Shown in pieces: positions 33,700 to 41,279 of a DNA stretch of 64,000 nt. The notes under the pieces are model-generated. The model ran no database searches. It worked only from the letters and a program-made list of their open reading frames with translations, and was not told where the DNA came from. How positions within the stretch are numbered: the first letter of the stretch is position 1; each line of letters opens with the position of its first letter. Origin of the DNA: DASRHD01 sp035485575 (GTDB taxonomy: Bacteria > Verrucomicrobiota > Verrucomicrobiia > Opitutales > Opitutaceae); contig DATHNW010000026.1 in the NCBI GenBank assembly GCA_035485575.1, forward strand, positions 117,540-181,539, read 5' to 3'. The translations under genes and the position numbers were made by a program.

Positions 33700-34509
33700 T
33701 TATCTGGCGGCATAGGCCGGCCGCAAAAAAATCCGGTAGGCCAGCGCCGCCGCCAGTCCGCCCGCCAGCGGCGCGAACACATAGACGATCAGCCAGCCCC
33801 AGCCATTGGCGGTGAAGGGCACGCAGCCCCAGCCGGCGAGCGCGCTCCATACGCGCGGCGCGAGATCGCGCGCCGGGTTGAAAGCCGCCTGCGTCAGCGG
33901 GGCAAGCAGCGAGATGAGCGCCGTCACCATCAGCCCGATCATGGCCGGCGCCAGTTCCCGCGGACGGCCGGCATTGCCTTCGTCGGTCGCACCCAGCACC
34001 ACCAGCACGAGCAGCGCGGTGCCCAGCGCCTCGCATAAAAATGCACCACCGGTTCCCACCAGCGCGCGGTGTGCCGCCGTCAATGGCTGACCGCCGGGAT
34101 TCGGATAAAATTCACCGAAAACCATCGCCGTCGCCTCGCTGCCGGCCATGCCACGCACAATTCCGTGCGCAGATTCGTAAGCCCGCAGCGCGCCCGCATA
34201 CACCGCGTGCAATGCCGCGGCGGCCGTGAACGCCCCGCCAAACTGTGCCGCCACATAGCCGCCGATCCGCCGCGCCGGAAATCGTCCGCATGCCGCGAAG
34301 GCGCACGTCACCGCCGGATTGAGATGCGCGCCGCTCAGCGCACCGGTGAGATGAATGGCCAGCGCGATGCCCAGTCCCCACACGATGGCCACCTGAAATA
34401 TGCCCACCTGCGCGCCCAGCAGCGTTGCCGCCGCCACGGATCCGCAGCCGAAAAATACCAGCAGGAACGTGCCCAGAAATTCGCCCACCACCCAGGCCGG
34501 CACTTTCAT
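33700..34509 (-). CDS. Aquaglyceroporin-type channel of the ars operon (AqpS-like)
   Basis: 269 residues, six membrane helices and two half-helices with NPA boxes: N64-P65-A66 in GAHLNPAVT and N211-P212-A213 in AAFNPARDL. The Asp after the second box (NPARD) is the mark of glycerol-type rather than water-type channels. Third gene after arsR and arsC, overlapping arsC by 4 nt. In Sinorhizobium meliloti a channel in the same position, AqpS, lets arsenite made by ArsC leave down its gradient; the same role is inferred here. No ArsB, Acr3 or ArsA is present. Confidence 0.85.
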   Translation of the reverse strand: MKVPAWVVGEFLGTFLLVFFGCGSVAAATLLGAQVGIFQVAIVWGLGIALAIHLTGALSGAHLNPAVTCAFAACGRFPARRIGGYVAAQFGGAFTAAAALHAVYAGALRAYESAHGIVRGMAGSEATAMVFGEFYPNPGGQPLTAAHRALVGTGGAFLCEALGTALLVLVVLGATDEGNAGRPRELAPAMIGLMVTALISLLAPLTQAAFNPARDLAPRVWSALAGWGCVPFTANGWGWLIVYVFAPLAGGLAAALAYRIFLRPAYAAR

Positions 34510-35018
34510 CGCCTGAACCCCGCCTCGCCATCAAGCTTGAACTCCCCGCCGATGCTGCGCACCGCCACCGCATCAAGCAGCTTTTCGTCGGGAAAGGCAC
34601 AGAAGAGCTCCACCCGCCGCGCCATCTGCGACGCCACCTGCACATAAAACCGGTATCTTTCCTCCTCCGTGCCTTCGACCGCCGCCGGGTCAGGCGAACC
34701 CCAGTGCGCGATCATCGGCCGGCCCGGCCACACCGGGCATGCCTCGCGCGCGTGGTCGCACACCGTGATCACGAAATCGAATTTCACGTGGCGAAACTCG
34801 TCCCACGATTTCGAACGCGCGTCGCCCGCCTCGAGGCCGTATTTCTCGCGCAGCACGCGCACCGCCAGCGGATTCACCCGGCCGATCGGATTTGACCCCG
34901 CGCTGAACACCTCGAAGCGGCCGCGGCCCTTTGCGCGCAAAAGATACTCGCCGAGGATGGAACGGGCCGAATTGCCGGTGCACAGAATCAGGACTTTAAA
35001 TGGAGGTCTTTGCGTCAT
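34506..35018 (-). CDS. arsC: Arsenate reductase, low-molecular-weight phosphatase type
   Basis: 170 residues. The P-loop CTGNSARS holds the nucleophile C13. C87 and C94 (ITVCDHAREACPVWPG) are the relay cysteines of thioredoxin-coupled ArsC enzymes, and D110 in SPDP is the general acid. It reduces As(V) to As(III) in the cytoplasm. The last 30 residues (VAVRSIGGEFKLDGEAG) extend slightly beyond the usual domain. 12 nt after arsR, 4-nt overlap with the channel gene. Confidence 0.92.
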   Translation of the reverse strand: MTQRPPFKVLILCTGNSARSILGEYLLRAKGRGRFEVFSAGSNPIGRVNPLAVRVLREKYGLEAGDARSKSWDEFRHVKFDFVITVCDHAREACPVWPGRPMIAHWGSPDPAAVEGTEEERYRFYVQVASQMARRVELFCAFPDEKLLDAVAVRSIGGEFKLDGEAGFRR

Positions 35019-35030
35019 GAAAAATCGGGA

Positions 35031-35396
35031 TTATTTCTTCACCGGCGCGCAACCGCATGGGCTGGTCTCGGCAAATTGCCGCACGCGCCGGCCCAGCCGC
35101 GCGAGGTCGCGCTGGAAAACCGGCTCCTCCCGCGCGCAATCCCGCAGGCAGGCCAGATTTGCGCGCAGCTCGCGCGAGCGCCTTTTCGCAAGCGCGTAAA
35201 TCATCCAGTTGCCCTCGCGCCGCGCCGCCACCAGCCCGCGCCGCCGGAGATAGCCGAGATGCTTGGAGATCTTCACCTGCGGCTCGCACAGCACGTCCTG
35301 GAAATGGCACACGCACAGCGGCCCGCGCAGCAGAAGATTGAGCAGGCGCAGCCGCGTGCGGTCACACAGGCACTCATAGATTTCAACCAGCTCCAT
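35031..35396 (-). CDS. arsR: ArsR-family metalloregulator
   Basis: 121 residues from MELVEIYECLCD; the longer upstream start lacks homology. Winged helix with recognition helix QVKISKHLGYLRRRGLV. C28-V29-C30 in LCVCHFQDVL is the As(III)-binding pair, and further Cys residues at the C-terminus (CGC) may contribute. It represses the operon until arsenite binds. First gene of arsR-arsC-channel. A candidate operator lies directly upstream at 35407-35426. Confidence 0.92.
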   Translation of the reverse strand: MELVEIYECLCDRTRLRLLNLLLRGPLCVCHFQDVLCEPQVKISKHLGYLRRRGLVAARREGNWMIYALAKRRSRELRANLACLRDCAREEPVFQRDLARLGRRVRQFAETSPCGCAPVKK

Positions 35397-35406
35397 GGCG
35401 AATCCA

Positions 35407-35426
35407 TATTCCGCTATGAGAATATA
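35407..35426 (-). promoter_or_regulatory. Candidate ArsR operator
   Basis: Inverted repeat ATATTC, 8-nt spacer, GAATAT, starting 11 nt upstream of the arsR ATG, in an AT-rich patch inside GC-rich DNA. The size and symmetry suit an ArsR-type dimer. It also lies upstream of the divergent aquaporin gene (35512) and could control both. Confidence 0.55.
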
Positions 35427-35511
35427 GATCAAGGCCAAAATCCGGCCGGCGCGTTGCGCATTGCCTTCCGCCCGGCGATCCCTAAAAAACGGCGGTCACC
35501 ACGATTCCGGC

Positions 35512-36135
35512 ATGAAAAAATACCTCGTTGAATTCATCGGCACCTTTTTCCTCGTTTTCACCGTCGGCATGACGGTGATCTCGCCCGGGGCGGGCGCGCT
35601 CGCGCCGCTCGCGATTGGCGCCTCCCTCATGATCATGGTCTTCGCCGGTGGGCATGTCTCCGGCGGACACTACAATCCCGCCGTCACGCTCGCCGTCTGG
35701 CTTCGCGGCCGGTGCGACACGAAGGACGTCGTCCCCTACTGGGTGGCGCAGCTCGCGGCGGCCGCCCTTGCTGCCTGGCTCGTGCATTTCTTCAAGGCGC
35801 CCATCGAGCCCAGCCCGCTGCCCATCGGCGTGAAGGCCGCATTGCTGGCCGAGTTTCTGTTCACCTTTGCGCTCGCCTGGGTCGTGCTCAACACGGCGAC
35901 GGCCAGGGGCACGGCCAACAACTCGTTCTACGGCCTGGCCATCGGCATGACGGTCATGACCGGGGCGTTCGCCGTCGGCGACGTGTCAGGGGGTGCCTTC
36001 AACCCGGCAGTCGCCACCGGGATCACCCTCATGGGCCTTTCAACCTGGGGCCACTACTGGATTTTCCTCGTGGGCGAACTGGGCGCCGCCGTCGCGGCGG
36101 CCCTCGCCTTCAAGTTCGTCAACGGCACGGACTGA
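35512..36135 (+). CDS. MIP-family channel, water-type aquaporin
   Basis: 207 residues, shorter than the ars-operon channel. Six helices; NPA boxes GGHYNPAVTLA (about 58-68) and GGAFNPAVATG (about 160-170). The second box is followed by Val rather than Arg-Asp, the layout seen in some short MIP channels, and the usual selectivity-filter Arg is missing. The channel may therefore pass something other than water. Divergent from arsR across 115 nt containing the candidate operator. Arsenic relevance is possible but unproved. Confidence 0.82.
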   Translation: MKKYLVEFIGTFFLVFTVGMTVISPGAGALAPLAIGASLMIMVFAGGHVSGGHYNPAVTLAVWLRGRCDTKDVVPYWVAQLAAAALAAWLVHFFKAPIEPSPLPIGVKAALLAEFLFTFALAWVVLNTATARGTANNSFYGLAIGMTVMTGAFAVGDVSGGAFNPAVATGITLMGLSTWGHYWIFLVGELGAAVAAALAFKFVNGTD

Positions 36136-36142
36136 GCCCGCC

Positions 36143-37621
36143 TCAGCGCCGCATCCCGCGGTGCAGCCGGCTCGCAGGCTTGGCCTGCGCCGCCGTCGCC
36201 TCGGACTGCGCCTTCTCGTCGAACAGCGCGGAATAAATGTAAGGGAAGCCTTCCACCTTTTTCCGCTCGATAGCGGCACCGACAAAACGCTCGATGCTGC
36301 GCGCGTCGCGCACGTCGTCCTCGGTCACAAGCGTGAACGCGTCGCCGGTGTTCTGCGCCCGCCCCGTGCGGCCGATGCGATGCACGTAATCCTCGGGATT
36401 CTCCGGTACGTCGTAATTGATGACGTGTGACACGCCGGCGATGTCGAGGCCGCGCGCGGCGATGTCGGTCGCCACCAGTACCTCGAATTTGCCCGATTTG
36501 AACCCATCGAGCGCCTCGACGCGTTCGCGCTGGCTGCGGTCGGAATGCATCACGCCGACCGTGTGGCCCTTGCTGATCAGCCGGTGCGCAATGCGGTCGG
36601 CGCCCATCCGCGTGCGGCAGAAGATGAGCACGCTCTTGAAGTCCGTCTGTTCCAGCAGCAGCTGCAGCAGATCAAACTTCTGCGAGGCCACCACGGGATA
36701 AAAGGCGTGCGCCACCGTCTCGGCCGCCGAACGCTGCCGGCCGATGCTGATGCGGGCGGGATCGCGCACCGCCCACGCGGCGAGCTGCTCGATTTCCGGC
36801 GGCAATGTAGCGGTGAAAAACAGGGTCTGCCGCGCCTGCGGGCACTTTTGGACGATGCGCCGGACATCTGGCAGAAAACCCATGTCGAGCATGCGGTCGA
36901 CCTCGTCGAGCACGAGCACCTCGATTTTATCGAGCGAACAGTTGCCCTGCTCGAGATGGTCGAGCAGCCGGCCCGGCGTGGCCGCGAGCACATCCATCCC
37001 GCGGTGCAAGTCGTCCGTCTGCTTGCCGTAGCCCACGCCGCCATACACGACGGTCGTGCGCAGGTCGGTGAACTGGCTGTAATCCTTGAACGCCGCCTCG
37101 ACCTGCAGGGCCAGTTCGCGCGTCGGCTCGAGGATCAGGCAGCGCAGTGTGCCATGCCCGCCAAATCGCTGTAAAATCGGCAGGGCGAAGGCCGCCGTCT
37201 TGCCTGTGCCCGTCTGGGCCGAACCGATCACGTCGCGCCCCGCCAGCACCAGCGGAATCGCCTGCTGCTGGATCGGCGTCGGTTCCGTGTAGCCCTTTTG
37301 CTGCACCGCGTAAGCGAGCGCGTCGTTCAAGCCGAGGCGAGAGAAAGCCGTGTCCATTTTTGGCACGTCGACCCGCGGCTTCGGCGGCGTCCGGCGCGGG
37401 GCTGGAGCAGGCGCGGATGCAGCGGGCGGTGGCGCGGACCGGGCCTTGGGCGGCTCGTGCCGCGGGCGATGATCCCGGCGGGGACCGCCACCGGATTTGG
37501 GCTGCGGCTTCGCCCCATGCTCCGGCCTGTGCCCGTGCGGCTTGGCCGGGCTATGGGCCGGTTTCGGATCTGGCTTGGGTGCGGGTGCACCGCGTAACTT
37601 GGCAAACAACTTTCGTAACAT
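36143..37621 (-). CDS. ATP-dependent RNA helicase, DEAD-box family (DEVD variant)
   Basis: 492 residues from MLRKLFAKLRG. A basic Pro/Ala/His-rich tail (about 10-87) precedes the helicase core. Q motif region FSRLGLNDALAYAVQQKGYTEPTPIQ, motif I AQTGTGKT (135-142), Ia PTRELA, motif II VLDEVDRMLDMGF (DEVD instead of DEAD), motif III FTAT, motif V TDIAARGLDI, motif VI YVHRIGRTGRA. It unwinds short RNA duplexes in ribosome assembly or mRNA decay, resembling RhlE more than DbpA. The longer ORF start at 37858 gives an N-terminus without homology. Confidence 0.9.
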   Translation of the reverse strand: MLRKLFAKLRGAPAPKPDPKPAHSPAKPHGHRPEHGAKPQPKSGGGPRRDHRPRHEPPKARSAPPPAASAPAPAPRRTPPKPRVDVPKMDTAFSRLGLNDALAYAVQQKGYTEPTPIQQQAIPLVLAGRDVIGSAQTGTGKTAAFALPILQRFGGHGTLRCLILEPTRELALQVEAAFKDYSQFTDLRTTVVYGGVGYGKQTDDLHRGMDVLAATPGRLLDHLEQGNCSLDKIEVLVLDEVDRMLDMGFLPDVRRIVQKCPQARQTLFFTATLPPEIEQLAAWAVRDPARISIGRQRSAAETVAHAFYPVVASQKFDLLQLLLEQTDFKSVLIFCRTRMGADRIAHRLISKGHTVGVMHSDRSQRERVEALDGFKSGKFEVLVATDIAARGLDIAGVSHVINYDVPENPEDYVHRIGRTGRAQNTGDAFTLVTEDDVRDARSIERFVGAAIERKKVEGFPYIYSALFDEKAQSEATAAQAKPASRLHRGMRR

Positions 37622-37881
37622 GTGAAATAGACGGAAAACACCAGCTTTCGCGTTTCGCCCGGCTTGGCAATCCCTGATGTTTGCCTCCATGGACCACAGC
37701 CAGTGACACAGGAAGACCTGAGGATTCCCTGCAGGGAAGCTCCACTTGGGCCTTGGGGTCCAGCAACGCAAAAGGGTTCCTGTAAAAATACTTCCGCTGC
37801 TTACGCCTGAACATATCACCCCAGGCCTTCGTGCTTGGCTTGCATGCAGCTTGTACACAAGTTCGCCTTCTCACCAGCACC

Positions 37882-39255
37882 ATGCAGCCCGACGTTTCCT
37901 GGCTCGTCCGCCTCAGTGTTGATCAAGGCTTGTTGACGCTCGCACAGGCTGCACACGTCCGCAGTGTGCTCGGCGATTCCGCCGGGCTGATCGATTTCGC
38001 CCAGAAACTCATCGATGATGGCATCGTTAATGATGTCGCCCTGCTCGAAAAAATCGCCGGCGTGGCCCTGGCCAAGGGCAAGGACGGCCCACCCGTCAGC
38101 GATCCGTTCGACGAAAGAGAACCGGTTGCCGCCGCCGAACCAGACAAACCCGAGTTTCCCTTCGACCGGCTGACTGCAATGGATGACGTCGCGCTCGCCA
38201 CCGCGTTGCGCGAATTGCTTCGCGCCACCGCGAAATCCGGCGCGAGCGACCTCCATCTTTCGACCGGCGCGCGACCCTTCATCCGCAAGAACCGGGAGCT
38301 TGCATTTCTCAGCGACCATACGCTCACGGCCGACGGCGCGCTGCGCCTCAACACCGCCCTGCTTTCCTCCGGCCAGCGGAAAATCTTTCTCGAGTGCCAC
38401 GACTACGATTACGCCCTGGCCGTTGGTGCCGCCGACCGTTACCGCGTAAACCTGATGTTCCACAAGCAGGGCGCGGCCGGTGCCTACCGCATGGTGCCTG
38501 CGCAGGCGAAATCACTCGCCGATCTCGGCTTCACCACGCACCTCGAGACGCTGAAGCGCCTGCTCTCCTACCACAACGGACTCATTCTCATCACCGGCCC
38601 GGTCGGCGCGGGCAAGACCACCACGCTCGCCGCCATGGTCGCCTACCTCAACGAAACGCGCGAGGACCACATCATCACTGTCGAGGATCCCATCGAGGTC
38701 GTGCAACCCGCGCGCGGTTGCAACGTCACGCAACGCGAGGTCGGCGGGCACACGAAATCATTTGCCGCGGCGCTCAAGGGGGCGCTCCGCGAAGACCCCG
38801 ATGTGATTGTCATAGGCGAACTGCGCGATCTTGAAACCATCGAGATGGCCGTAAGCGCCGCCGAGACCGGCCACCTCGTCATCGGCACGATGCACACCAG
38901 CGACGCCGCCACCACGCTCAACCGCCTGCTCGATGTCTTCCCGCCCGCCCAGCAGACGCAGATTCGCGCCACTGTGGCCGAGAGCCTGCGCGGCATCGTC
39001 TGCCAGCGCCTCCTCTCCGCCAACGACGGCCAGCTCGTGCTGGCGTGCGAGATCCTTATCAACAATCTCGCCATCGCCAGCCTCATTCGTGAAGGCAAGT
39101 CCACCGGCCTGCGCAACACCATGGAGACCGGCGTGCGGGACGGAATGTGCCTGATGGACAATGTCATCTTCGGTCTCTGGCAGGAGGGCAAAATCTCCCG
39201 GGAAACTGCGCTTGCCAACATCACGAACCGCGTATTGCGCGGAAAAATTTCGTAA
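37882..39255 (+). CDS. PilT/PilU-like type IV pilus ATPase with N-terminal extension
   Basis: 457 residues from MQPDVSWLVR. The first 100 residues are a helical extension resembling MshEN-like modules, followed by the PilT-type ATPase: Walker A GPVGAGKTTT, Asp box TVEDPIEVVQP, Walker B DVIVIGELRDLETIEMA and the His box IGTMHTSDAATTLNRLLDVF. Retraction ATPases depolymerise type IV pili for twitching. A second family member follows 142 nt later, so the two may form a PilT/PilU pair. No pilin gene is in the window. Confidence 0.88.
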   Translation: MQPDVSWLVRLSVDQGLLTLAQAAHVRSVLGDSAGLIDFAQKLIDDGIVNDVALLEKIAGVALAKGKDGPPVSDPFDEREPVAAAEPDKPEFPFDRLTAMDDVALATALRELLRATAKSGASDLHLSTGARPFIRKNRELAFLSDHTLTADGALRLNTALLSSGQRKIFLECHDYDYALAVGAADRYRVNLMFHKQGAAGAYRMVPAQAKSLADLGFTTHLETLKRLLSYHNGLILITGPVGAGKTTTLAAMVAYLNETREDHIITVEDPIEVVQPARGCNVTQREVGGHTKSFAAALKGALREDPDVIVIGELRDLETIEMAVSAAETGHLVIGTMHTSDAATTLNRLLDVFPPAQQTQIRATVAESLRGIVCQRLLSANDGQLVLACEILINNLAIASLIREGKSTGLRNTMETGVRDGMCLMDNVIFGLWQEGKISRETALANITNRVLRGKIS

Positions 39256-39397
39256 CCATGCAACGCTCACCCTCACCCAGAAAAACCGGGCGGGCACGCG
39301 CGAATCGATGGTCCACGGGGAAATGCGTTTAGGAGCGGGCGCATGCATTCTGAATCAGCCCGCAAACCGCCGTTTGGTCCTGCATAATTCTTAATCC

Positions 39398-40462
39398 ATG
39401 CCCGCCATCGACCAGCTCCTCCGCACCATGATTGAAAAGGGCGGATCCGATCTGCACCTGACCATCGGGCTCCCGCCCAAGGCGCGCATCTCCGGCACGC
39501 TCCAGCCCATCGCCGACGCACCGCTTGACGCCGTGACGACAGAAAAAATTTTACGGGAAATCTGTCCGGAAAAACGCTGGGCCGATTTTCTCGAACACCG
39601 CGACCTCGATCTCGCGTACGAAGTGCCGGGGCTTGCGCGTTTCCGCGGCAATTTTCTCTACAACCACTGGGGCCAGGCGGCGGTCTTCCGGCAGATTCCG
39701 GTGAAAATCCTTTCGTTCGACGAGCTCAAGCTGCCCGCCGCGCTGAAAAAATTCTGCCATCTGAACGAAGGCCTCGTCCTCGTCACCGGCCCGACCGGCA
39801 GCGGCAAATCCACCACACTCGCGGCGATGATCGACTACATCAATTCGAACTTCGCAAAACACATCATCACCATCGAGGACCCGATTGAATTTGTGCATCC
39901 GGTGAAAAAATCCGTCATCGTGCACCGCGAGGTCGGCGAACACACGTCGTCATTCGCCGCCGCGCTCAAGGGAGCGATGCGCCACGACCCCGACATCGTG
40001 CTCCTCGGTGAAATGCGCGAACTTGAAACGATCAAGCTCGCGCTCGGCTGCGCGTCGATGGGCATGCTGGTGTTCGGCACGCTTCACACCAACAATGCGC
40101 CGAAAACCGTGGATCGCATCATCAACGCATTTCCCGGCGACGAGCAAAACCAGGTTCGCGTCATGCTGGCCGGCTGCCTCGCCGGCGTGGTTTCGCAACT
40201 CCTCTGCAAGCGTGTGCCCAAGGGTCGCTGCGCCGTGCACGAAATCCTGCTCCAGCATGAGGCATTGCCCAATACCATTCGCAGCGGGCAGATTGCCAAC
40301 ATCCGCGCCATCATCGAGGGAGGTTCCAGCGAGGGCATGATCACCATGGATCAGAGCCTGATGAACCGCGTACAGGACGGCAGCATCGAGGCCAAGGAGG
40401 CCTACATGAAGGGCACGAACAAGGCCCACTTTGCATCCCTGCTCAAGCCCGGCGACCTCTGA
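39398..40462 (+). CDS. Type IV pilus retraction ATPase, PilT family
   Basis: 354 residues, the usual PilT length. Begins MPAIDQLLRTMIEKGGSDLH, with Walker A GPTGSGKSTT, Asp box TIEDPIEFVHPVKKS, Walker B DIVLLGEMRELETIKLALGC and the His box FGTLHTNNAPKTVDRIINAF. The AIRNLIRE-like helix of PilT near the C-terminus is changed to NTIRSGQIANIRAIIEG. The block GCASMGM where PilT usually has TAAETGH is unusual. This is closer to PilU-like or a verrucomicrobial branch. Confidence 0.88.
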   Translation: MPAIDQLLRTMIEKGGSDLHLTIGLPPKARISGTLQPIADAPLDAVTTEKILREICPEKRWADFLEHRDLDLAYEVPGLARFRGNFLYNHWGQAAVFRQIPVKILSFDELKLPAALKKFCHLNEGLVLVTGPTGSGKSTTLAAMIDYINSNFAKHIITIEDPIEFVHPVKKSVIVHREVGEHTSSFAAALKGAMRHDPDIVLLGEMRELETIKLALGCASMGMLVFGTLHTNNAPKTVDRIINAFPGDEQNQVRVMLAGCLAGVVSQLLCKRVPKGRCAVHEILLQHEALPNTIRSGQIANIRAIIEGGSSEGMITMDQSLMNRVQDGSIEAKEAYMKGTNKAHFASLLKPGDL

Positions 40463-40505
40463 CCGCCAGCTTTAAGTTTTCCCGGTTCTTCGCGGCAAAA
40501 TAAAA

Positions 40506-41186
40506 TCACTGGGATCGCAACCGGCGGGTGCGCTTCGCCCATAAAATCAGGATTACACCCGCGGTGAACCCGCCCGCGTGGGCCCACCAAGCAACACCAC
40601 CCGCCTCCCCGGCCCCGCTCAACAGCGAGCCGACGCCGTTAAGCGCCTGGAACACAAACCATACCGCCAGAAATAAAAACGCCGGCACAGGGATGACCGG
40701 CACGATCCACGGCACAAGGGTGTAGACCCAAGCCGTCGGAAATAAAATCATGTAGGCCCCGAGCACACCCGAGATGGCGCCGCTCGCGCCCAGCATCGGC
40801 AGGGTCGAGCCGGGATCGACGGCGATTTGCAAGGCGGCCGCACCGAGCCCGCAAAGCAGATAAAACAATGCAAACCTCATCGAGCCCAGCCGGTCCTCGA
40901 TGTTGTCGCCGAAGATCCAGAAAAACCAGCAGTTGCCGACCACGTGCGCCAGCCCGCCGTGCAGAAACATGTGCGTGAAAAGCGTCGCCCATTCGCGCGG
41001 ATCGCCCCGGGCCGCAACCAGCCGGGCCGGCACAAGCGCGTGGGCCCTAATGAAGGCGTCGAGCGCATGCGGCCCCTGCAGGGCGAGCAGCACTTCATAA
41101 GCGAACACGCCGAGATTCGCGACGATGATCAATACCGTCACGACCGGCGCCCGGCGCGTTGGATTCTCGTCCCACAACGGCAGCAT
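40506..41186 (-). CDS. Rhomboid-family intramembrane serine protease
   Basis: 226 residues from MLPLWDENPTR; a TTG start at 41204 is also possible. Six membrane helices. Catalytic dyad S135 in GASGAISG and H203 in WAHAGGF. Conserved LFTHMFLHGGLAHVVGNCWF holds the HxxxxHxxxN-like feature of helix 2. It cleaves membrane proteins within the bilayer; substrates unknown. Convergent with the PilT gene. Confidence 0.9.
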   Translation of the reverse strand: MLPLWDENPTRRAPVVTVLIIVANLGVFAYEVLLALQGPHALDAFIRAHALVPARLVAARGDPREWATLFTHMFLHGGLAHVVGNCWFFWIFGDNIEDRLGSMRFALFYLLCGLGAAALQIAVDPGSTLPMLGASGAISGVLGAYMILFPTAWVYTLVPWIVPVIPVPAFLFLAVWFVFQALNGVGSLLSGAGEAGGVAWWAHAGGFTAGVILILWAKRTRRLRSQ

Positions 41187-41279
41187 GTCTGCCGTTTTCG
41201 ACAAGAGTATGCAGCACGGCGATAAAATTCTCGCCTGCGCAGGGCTCCCCGCCCCAACTTATCCACTCTCGCGCCGACG

